From Actinomycetes bacterium (GTDB lineage: Bacteria; Actinomycetota; Acidimicrobiia; UBA5794), in assembly GCA_030598305.1 (NCBI GenBank), contig JAUVQC010000071.1, positions 1 to 6,692 of the forward strand: 6,692 nucleotides of DNA. Direction: 5' to 3'. The notes under the pieces were generated by a model. That model searched no databases. It saw only the letters and a list, made by a program, of their open reading frames with translations, and was not told the origin of the DNA. The position numbers were made by a program, and so were the translations under genes. Within the stretch, counting starts at the first letter, position 1, and each line of letters begins with the position of its first letter. Of the stretch, positions 1-4,489 are shown piece after piece.

Positions 1-185
1 CAAGGGTTGTCAGCGCCGTGAGGCCCTCGGCCGGTATCTGTCCCGAGCTGATAGCAACGCTCCTCCACGGCCACCGTTTACACGGCTCGAAGGCGGCAAG
101 TGAACTCAGGTTCGCCTACAGAGATGTGGTGGACACGTTCGAGCGAACTGTCAGATGGTTTGAAGACGAAGATCTCATCACGTAG
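1..185 (+). CDS. C-terminal end of an extended SDR (NAD-dependent epimerase/dehydratase-like), partial
   Basis: Only the last 60 codons are present. The frame starts at base 3 and ends at TAG 183-185; the 5' part lies outside the window. The tail contains GSKAASELRFAYRDVVDTF followed by ERTVRWFEDEDLIT. This matches the C-terminal signature of extended short-chain dehydrogenases such as nucleotide-sugar epimerases, dihydroflavonol-reductase-like enzymes and hopanoid-associated epimerases. In those enzymes a 'K-A-x-x-E-L-G-Y/F-x-Y/R' segment contacts the substrate and a 'T-x-x-T-V-x-W-F' helix closes the domain. The NAD-binding Rossmann part is not visible, so substrate and reaction cannot be named. 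It converges on the minus-strand operon with a 13-nt gap and is not part of that operon. The family call rests on this tail alone. Confidence 0.7.
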   Translation, partial: RVVSAVRPSAGICPELIATLLHGHRLHGSKAASELRFAYRDVVDTFERTVRWFEDEDLIT

Positions 186-195
186 GGATGAGATC
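171..195. terminator. Hairpin at a convergent gene junction, possible (bidirectional) terminator
   Basis: A perfect 9-bp inverted repeat, GATCTCATC (171-179) and GATGAGATC (187-195), flanks the 7-nt loop ACGTAGG, which contains the TAG stop of the plus-strand SDR gene. The minus-strand operon ends at 199, so in that direction the stem begins three nucleotides after the stop. On the minus strand the stem is followed by TTCGTCTTC, a modest T-rich stretch. On the plus strand it is followed by GGTTCAGTCC, which is not a U-tract. It therefore fits a weak intrinsic terminator for the minus operon better than one for the SDR gene. Chance occurrence cannot be excluded. Confidence 0.42.
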
Positions 196-198
196 GGT

Positions 199-843
199 TC
201 AGTCCGTCAGATCTACCCGAACTAGGGAACGTTCGTATCTTCCCGACTCGGTCTCGGTGAAACCCATCCGCTCCAAGTACCGGACATGGTGCTTGGTTCG
301 AGCAGATGCCGTGATGGTGGTGATCTTCTGGTCGGTGAAGAACTCCGCGTTGGAGTCATAGAGGAACCTGCCCATCCGATAGTCCCGGAAGCGAGGGATC
401 GCGTAATCGAGTCGTAGCTCCATAACGCCCTCTCTGACCGCTCCCACTATCGCCATGGCCGGTTGCATGTCCCGAAGAACGAGAATCGTGAGATCTGTTT
501 CAGCGACCCGGCCGCTCCAGTCGGGTTGGTAGACATGTATGTCTTCCTGATGGAATCGCAGGAACTCCGCGAGATATCGGGACTCCGGATCTACCTCGAG
601 CAGGTAGAACCACTCCTCGACCCTGGTTGCTCGCCACAGAAAGGTGATGTTGATGATCATGATCACGGTGTTCGTGATGATGATGGGAACAGAGTCGATC
701 AGCAGGCCGTAGATCAAGAACGTCGTTGAACCCATGAGGCCGATGACTCGCAGGCGAAGGATGCGCGTCATCAGAAGTGACGTCACGACCAACGCAGAAC
801 CCAAGTAGCCGACCGCTTCAATCATCCGGGTGAGGATATCCAT
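199..843 (-). CDS. YgjV-family membrane protein with C-terminal GNAT-like domain
   Basis: The protein is 214 aa. Three hydrophobic segments at about residues 9-26, 31-50 and 52-70 resemble the small inner-membrane YgjV (Imp-YgjV) family. A soluble part from about residue 75 follows and looks like a GNAT acetyltransferase fold: a LRLDYAIP strand (143-150), RFRDYRMGRFLY (151-162) at the usual acetyl-CoA loop position, and HHVRYLERMGF (185-195) resembling the late GNAT helix-strand 'YL..GF'. Proteins with this two-part layout are, from memory, annotated as YgjV family in other phyla. The acetyl-CoA loop is degenerate (RMGRF rather than RxxGxG/A), so activity is uncertain. ATG at 843 is the first start after the kinase gene, 43 nt away on the same strand, and no clear Shine-Dalgarno precedes it. 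It is probably the last gene of the operon. Its substrate is unknown, although the anchor places the enzyme-like domain at the membrane. Confidence 0.8.
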   Translation of the reverse strand: MDILTRMIEAVGYLGSALVVTSLLMTRILRLRVIGLMGSTTFLIYGLLIDSVPIIITNTVIMIINITFLWRATRVEEWFYLLEVDPESRYLAEFLRFHQEDIHVYQPDWSGRVAETDLTILVLRDMQPAMAIVGAVREGVMELRLDYAIPRFRDYRMGRFLYDSNAEFFTDQKITTITASARTKHHVRYLERMGFTETESGRYERSLVRVDLTD

Positions 844-886
844 CGGTCATCGGCAATTCATCCCCTCTGGGCTCCAGCGAGACCCT

Positions 887-1945
887 TCAGAGTTCCCTGA
901 TCGGGTCGTGGTCGTCGAAGAATGCCGTGAGGCGTTGCAGGTCTGCCCTTCGCCAAGCCGTGCGGTGGGCGCTTGTGTTGTCGAAATTGATCGTTGCCGT
1001 GACCGTGATGAACAGCTTGCTTGCCACCGACACCAGATAGTCGGACCAACACTGGTGGAATGGGTAGTCCTCGACACCTTTGGACACGAGGAACTCGTGG
1101 TACAGGCCAACCAGCCGTCCTTCGGACGCGCGGCGATCCTCGGGCGATAGCGAGCTTATGAGGAGATAGGCGACATCGCTGATCCCACGGCCCCGTCCCA
1201 CGGTCTGCCAGTCGATCAGGATGACTGCAGGGTCGTCGGGACCGGATCCGAAAAGCAGATTGTCCACGTGGATATCCCTGTGGATACAGGTGAACGGCGC
1301 ACCCTCGATCCGGCCGAGAATCGCAGGCATGTCTGTCGCGAATCGGTCACCGAACTCCAGGAGTCTGGGCGACAGCTCCAGATTCGGCAGGAGGCGGGCA
1401 ACCTCGTCGGGATAGTGTGACCACCATGTGATGAAGTCCGAATCCGCGATGCTGAACAGCCAATCTTTCGATGCGAGCGTCGGTTCGTTCCACCAGGTCC
1501 CATGGATCGCCGCGAGTGCGAGAACCACCGATTCCGCCTGGAGCGGTGCTATTCCATCGACGAAATCCACCGTGTGTAGTGTGCCCAGATCCTCGAGCAG
1601 CGTGATGTTCGCGCCGGTCTGCGGGTCGAACTCGCTGTGATGACACTTCGGGACTGCGAACTCATTTCCTGGTGCAATCTCCTGATAGAAGTTGACCTCG
1701 CGCAGCCCGAAGACTCCCTTGGAGTCACGAGGAGAGAACTTCACGATCACAGACCGTGGTGCGTGCTTGGCAGTGATGGAGTACTCCAAATCGATGCGAC
1801 CCACCTGCCCGGTCCAGCCCTGGTCGGTACCGATTCGCTCGATATCGAACGAGACCACTGTGGCATCGTCGAGGAGTCCCGCCGCACGCAGGGCTTTGGT
1901 AAGCCAGACCGCATCGATCGACAGCATGGATTCGGGGATCGTCAC
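887..1945 (-). CDS. APH/ecdysteroid-kinase-like phosphotransferase (small-molecule kinase)
   Basis: The protein is 352 aa from GTG 1945 and has the aminoglycoside phosphotransferase / CHK-kinase-like fold. Visible elements are VIVKF (66-70) with the putative ATP-binding lysine K69, LREVNFYQE (81-89), LLEDLG (116-121) at the hinge, the catalytic loop CIHRDIHVDN (220-229) with the HxDxxxxN pattern H222/D224/N229, and ILIDWQ (242-247) with the metal-binding D245, followed by GRGISDVAYL (252-261). All core kinase residues look intact, so an active ATP-dependent kinase of a small hydroxylated molecule is likely. The substrate is not readable. The GTG start gives a 4-nt GTGA overlap with the upstream acyltransferase stop and an N-terminus (V-T-I-P-E-S) typical of this family. 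ATG at 1927 is the alternative and would give 346 aa. The frame stays open further upstream, but that part is antisense-frame sequence within the acyltransferase. Resistance to an aminoglycoside should not be inferred from the family name. Confidence 0.88.
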   Translation of the reverse strand: MTIPESMLSIDAVWLTKALRAAGLLDDATVVSFDIERIGTDQGWTGQVGRIDLEYSITAKHAPRSVIVKFSPRDSKGVFGLREVNFYQEIAPGNEFAVPKCHHSEFDPQTGANITLLEDLGTLHTVDFVDGIAPLQAESVVLALAAIHGTWWNEPTLASKDWLFSIADSDFITWWSHYPDEVARLLPNLELSPRLLEFGDRFATDMPAILGRIEGAPFTCIHRDIHVDNLLFGSGPDDPAVILIDWQTVGRGRGISDVAYLLISSLSPEDRRASEGRLVGLYHEFLVSKGVEDYPFHQCWSDYLVSVASKLFITVTATINFDNTSAHRTAWRRADLQRLTAFFDDHDPIREL

Positions 1946-3195
1946 GAAATCTGGTCGCGAATCTCGAGTGCCCTTGCCAAGGGAACCATGCCGAAGAGAA
2001 TCCGTGGCCACTTGAAACGTCTGACGAACAACTCGACGATCGCCACCGTGAGTGTGAATGAACCCACGAGCACGATCAACGCCTTGAGATACAGGCTCAT
2101 GTCCCATTGCACCACGTAGAACGAGGCTCCGATCACCACCGGGTAGTGGATGACATAGAACGGAATGATCACATCCATGGAATAGGCGAGGAGCCGATTG
2201 GAGAAATCGAGGAACCGCATTGCCACCGCAATCACGGCGAGCGAGAGACACCAGCCGGCGAGTGAGACCGCTGCCCACACGAGGATGTATCCGGCGCTTC
2301 CCGTGGCGTCGTGCCACCCAGCGTTCGCTCCGACAAGGAACACAGCGAGACTTCCTCCACCGATGAGTCCCATCCAGAGCCAGTCCCGTCGTATCGCTGA
2401 GAGGAATCGTCTGTCGGTGAAGAGCAACGCACCGAGGATGAAGATGCCCAGGAGGTATGTGAAGTCCCCCCAACTGTCCGCTTCAGGGAAGAACGGCTGG
2501 ATGGCTGCGCGCACGGACGCGATGGCGACCCCGAAGAGAACCAGTCCAAGTCTTCGGTCTGCGATCGTCGCAGTCCAATCGACGAATCGTTGCCCGGGTT
2601 CTGTCTTGAACCACTTGATGATCGGCACCGAGAGCATGGAGAACACAAATAGGAAGCCGAGGAACCACAGATGGATTCCCCAGTTGTCGAACACCCTTGG
2701 GGTGAGGAGGAATGTGCCATAGCTCCTGGTTTCAATGAACGTTGGTATGAATCCCACCAGCGATCCGTCGTAGGTTTCCTCGAACCGCGATACGAACCAG
2801 ATCGTAAGAACGGAGAACAGAAGCGTTCCGGAGACGAACGGGACGAGAAGTCGTGCGATCCGGCTCCTGACGTATTGCACAGGTGTTCGTCTGAGGAGAG
2901 CGATCCAGCTACCCCCGCCGGAGATTACGAAGAAGATCGAGATTCCCCACGTCGCCCAGAGCCAGAAGAACAGAAGCGTGATCACGCGACTTGTCTCCGA
3001 ATTGTGGATGTGGCGACCGACGTTGCCGAAGGGTTGAAGGGCGTGGACAACGAACACGCCGAGTATCGCGATGACTCGTAGCCAGTCGAGGTAGTACAGC
3101 CTGCGCGCCTCCCCGTCGGATCGATCCGTCACGTGCGAGCGTGTATTGACGTCATCCGAGTTCACTTCTGGGCTGCGATCCGTTGGGCTCGGCAT
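1942..3195 (-). CDS. Acyltransferase-3 family integral membrane protein
   Basis: The protein is 417 aa from ATG 3195; a GTG directly in front at 3198 would add one residue. A polar 33-residue cytoplasmic tail precedes about ten membrane segments (near residues 36-56, 70-93, 116-136, 174-195, 216-232, 246-260, 271-290, 301-325, 340-362, 367-392), the usual number for Acyl_transf_3 (OafA/MdoC type) proteins. Diagnostic motifs are YYLDWLRVIAILGVFVVHA (34-52), with the conserved R40-x10-H51 pair, FFVISGGGSWIALLRR (88-103), YVRSRIARLLVPF (108-120), HLWFLGFLFVFSML (175-188) and FYVIHYPVVI (346-355). These enzymes transfer acyl groups, often acetyl or succinyl, across the membrane onto sugars, peptidoglycan, lipids or antibiotics; the acceptor here is unknown. 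It is the first gene of the minus-strand operon and overlaps the kinase start by 4 nt, which suggests translational coupling. No strong Shine-Dalgarno is visible. Confidence 0.9.
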   Translation of the reverse strand: MPSPTDRSPEVNSDDVNTRSHVTDRSDGEARRLYYLDWLRVIAILGVFVVHALQPFGNVGRHIHNSETSRVITLLFFWLWATWGISIFFVISGGGSWIALLRRTPVQYVRSRIARLLVPFVSGTLLFSVLTIWFVSRFEETYDGSLVGFIPTFIETRSYGTFLLTPRVFDNWGIHLWFLGFLFVFSMLSVPIIKWFKTEPGQRFVDWTATIADRRLGLVLFGVAIASVRAAIQPFFPEADSWGDFTYLLGIFILGALLFTDRRFLSAIRRDWLWMGLIGGGSLAVFLVGANAGWHDATGSAGYILVWAAVSLAGWCLSLAVIAVAMRFLDFSNRLLAYSMDVIIPFYVIHYPVVIGASFYVVQWDMSLYLKALIVLVGSFTLTVAIVELFVRRFKWPRILFGMVPLARALEIRDQIS

Positions 3196-3288
3196 CACGG
3201 GCGAGCCTAGCGCGGGGCGTCGCGGGCGTGGCGTTCCGACGTTAAGCAGCCCTTTGTCGGTATAAACAATGTTCGTTGAGGCTTCCTA
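3196..3288 (-). promoter_or_regulatory. Leader/promoter region of the minus-strand operon (weak prediction)
   Basis: This is the part of the divergent intergenic region on the acyltransferase side. Read on the minus strand it holds TAACGT (3244-3239), a fit to the actinobacterial TANNNT -10 pattern, which would start transcription near 3232 and give a leader of about 37 nt. TTGTTT (3269-3264) is a poor -35 match at a 19-nt spacing. The 40 bases before the start codon are very GC-rich and show no clear ribosome binding site. A promoter must exist somewhere here because the neighbouring gene is divergent, but its exact position is a guess. Confidence 0.25.
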
Positions 3289-3317
3289 TTGACAATCGAA
3301 CGTATGTTCGATACGTT
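3289..3317 (+). promoter_or_regulatory. Promoter of the DUF222-HNH gene (-35 TTGACA, -10 TACGTT)
   Basis: A perfect -35 hexamer TTGACA (3289-3294) is separated by exactly 17 nt from TACGTT (3312-3317), which fits the actinobacterial TANNNT -10 pattern. Placing the -10 at -12 to -7 puts +1 at 3324, the A of the ATG start codon. The predicted mRNA is therefore leaderless, which agrees with the lack of any purine-rich Shine-Dalgarno before the ATG. The 17-nt spacer is occupied almost completely by the LexA box, so LexA binding would directly exclude RNA polymerase. Confidence 0.72.
3296..3311. promoter_or_regulatory. LexA-binding site (SOS box)
   Basis: TCGAACGTATGTTCGA consists of perfect TCGAAC and GTTCGA half-sites around a 4-nt centre. 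It matches the mycobacterial SOS box and also the Bacillus-type consensus CGAACRNRYGTTCG at every position. It lies inside the spacer of a good sigma-70-type promoter, 12 nt before the start codon of the DUF222-HNH gene, which is the expected place for a repressor operator. LexA cleavage after DNA damage should release transcription. It is also about 100 nt upstream of the divergent acyltransferase, where an effect is less likely because no convincing minus-strand promoter overlaps it. Confidence 0.85.
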
Positions 3318-3323
3318 GTGTGT

Positions 3324-4457
3324 ATGAGAGAAGAAATCCCGGCTGTTTCAGGTTTGACCGAGCTTGAGAGCGAGCTCAATGGGATGTCCGACGACGCGTT
3401 GGACAGGTCGACCATCGAGCTTGCACGATCGATCAGCGTCGCCCAGACCCGTCTCGCGGTCCAGGTGCGCCTGGTCGAACTCCGGAACATCCCTGAGAAA
3501 CGGTATGGGCTCGGAACCACCGGCTGGCTACGGCACACCACGACGATGACGACTGCAGAGGCATCGGGAACGGTCAAGACCGGTCGGGCGCTTGCCCACA
3601 TGCCGACTGTGACTGAGCGCGCGTTGACGGGCGACATCCCGCACCGTTCCGTGCAGCTCCTCGCCCGGGCGCACGACCGACACCGCAACGAGTTCTGTGA
3701 CCACGAAGCGGTGTTCGCCGATATCGGAAGCTACCTCCCGGTGAAGGACCTCCGAAGGGCGATCGACCACTGGGAACAGCAGATCAACTATCACGACGCT
3801 GTACATGCTGTCCATAAGCGTGATCAACTCCGTGCCCTGTACCACCACCAGACGATCGACGGCCTCTGGGCTACGAATGGGAATTTCACTCCAGAGGGTG
3901 GGCACATCATCGAGCGAGCCGTTGACGGCATCTGTGACCCACAGAACCTCGATGCGGGCGAAGTGCGTTCCCCCGCACAGCGTCGTGCCGACGCAGTGGT
4001 CGACATCTGCTCGTTCTGGCTCGATCACAACACAGGCGCGATGACATCCGGTGGCGAGAAGCCCCATGTCACCGTCACTGTGGACTATGGGATTCTCAAA
4101 GGACAACTCAAGCAGCTCCCCGAGATCGACGGCGCCGCAGTTACCCCCGCAACGATGCGACGGTTGACCTGTGACGCAGCCATTGTGCCAATGGTTCTTG
4201 GATCAGAGAGCGAACCGCTCGATGTTGGCCGCAGGACACGCACGATCCCTGCGGCACTCCGGCGTGCCATCGAGAGACGAGATGGGCGCTGCACGTGGCC
4301 GGGGTGCCATGCACCTGTGTCGTGGTGCGACGCCCACCACGACATCCACTGGGCAGATGGCGGCGATACGTCGCTCGCCAACTGCCGGCTCCTCTGTCGA
4401 AGACATCACACCGCCACCCACGCCGACGACGACAACATGTCGCCTCCCGATATCTGA
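3324..4457 (+). CDS. DUF222 domain-containing HNH endonuclease (13E12-repeat family), SOS-controlled
   Basis: The protein is 377 aa. The N-terminal and middle part (about 15-290) is DUF222, with the family-typical SPAQRRADAVVDIC (216-229), PHVTVTVD (247-254) and RRLTCDAAIVPMVLG (279-293). A linker with LDVGRRTRTIPAALRRAIERRDG (299-321) leads into a complete HNH nuclease module (about 318-366): C323 and C328 (RCTWPGC), C335 with DAHHDIHW (336-343), N353, then C358 and RRHH (359-362). HNH domains cleave DNA using one divalent metal; the target of the DUF222 class is unknown. ATG 3324 was chosen because it coincides with the predicted transcription start. A TTG at 3276 in the same frame would put the promoter and operator inside the gene. 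In Mycobacterium tuberculosis several genes of this family are LexA-regulated, and the box here indicates the same. The stop lies 28 nt before mfd. The gene looks intact with no frameshift. Confidence 0.92.
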   Translation: MREEIPAVSGLTELESELNGMSDDALDRSTIELARSISVAQTRLAVQVRLVELRNIPEKRYGLGTTGWLRHTTTMTTAEASGTVKTGRALAHMPTVTERALTGDIPHRSVQLLARAHDRHRNEFCDHEAVFADIGSYLPVKDLRRAIDHWEQQINYHDAVHAVHKRDQLRALYHHQTIDGLWATNGNFTPEGGHIIERAVDGICDPQNLDAGEVRSPAQRRADAVVDICSFWLDHNTGAMTSGGEKPHVTVTVDYGILKGQLKQLPEIDGAAVTPATMRRLTCDAAIVPMVLGSESEPLDVGRRTRTIPAALRRAIERRDGRCTWPGCHAPVSWCDAHHDIHWADGGDTSLANCRLLCRRHHTATHADDDNMSPPDI

Positions 4458-4458
4458 T

Positions 4459-4489
4459 GCACTGTCCTCAGGTAAACTGAGGACAGTGC
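4459..4489. promoter_or_regulatory. Perfect 13-bp inverted repeat covering the mfd start
   Basis: GCACTGTCCTCAG (4459-4471) and CTGAGGACAGTGC (4477-4489) are exact reverse complements around the loop GTAAA (4472-4476). The element begins one base after the TGA of the HNH gene and its right arm contains the mfd GTG start (4486-4488). It could work as a DNA operator over the mfd promoter, as an RNA hairpin hiding the mfd start in read-through transcripts, or as a terminator for the HNH gene. No U-tract follows on either strand, which argues against a standard intrinsic terminator. No copy was noticed at the 5' side of the HNH gene, so it does not look like a mobile-element end. Confidence 0.75.
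4473..4478 (+). promoter_or_regulatory. Candidate -10 element for mfd (TAAACT)
   Basis: TAAACT fits TANNNT and, taken as -12 to -7, predicts +1 at 4485, one base before the GTG start of mfd, so the transcript would be leaderless or nearly so. No recognisable -35 hexamer lies 16-18 nt upstream (ATATCT and neighbours), so the promoter would be weak or dependent on an activator. It sits across the loop and right arm of the inverted repeat. GAGGA at 4479-4483 resembles a Shine-Dalgarno but is only two bases from GTG, too close to act as one. Confidence 0.45.

Noticed and set aside
137..148. GTTCG-AG-CGAAC inverted repeat
   Set aside because: Half-sites are in the reverse order from a LexA box and lie within SDR coding sequence.
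218..235. CGAAC ... GTTCG pair resembling an SOS box
   Set aside because: The half-sites are separated by 8 rather than 4 nt, and the site lies inside the 3' coding end of the YgjV-GNAT gene.
654..665. 12-bp palindrome TGATCATGATCA
   Set aside because: Explained by consecutive Ile/Met codons (V-I-M-I-I) of a membrane segment in the YgjV-GNAT gene.
865..892. CTCTGGG ... CCCTTCAGAG imperfect stem between kinase and YgjV-GNAT genes
   Set aside because: Short, with a bulge and no T-tract; it overlaps the kinase stop and is not distinguishable from chance.
1946..2473. Upstream extension of the kinase reading frame by about 176 codons
   Set aside because: It runs entirely through the acyltransferase gene on the same strand in another frame. 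The translation has no kinase-like or domain-like features, and the GTG at 1945 gives a family-typical N-terminus.
3236..3260. CCGAC ... GTCGG inverted repeat in the divergent intergenic region
   Set aside because: Only 5-bp arms with a 15-nt loop; expected by chance in GC-rich DNA.
3276..3323. In-frame TTG start that would add 16 residues to the DUF222-HNH protein
   Set aside because: The extension would be translated from the -35 element and LexA box, and the predicted transcript starts only at 3324.
3528..4106. Long minus-strand open frame opposite the DUF222-HNH gene
   Set aside because: Lies within a well-supported plus-strand gene, with no motif and no separate start signal.
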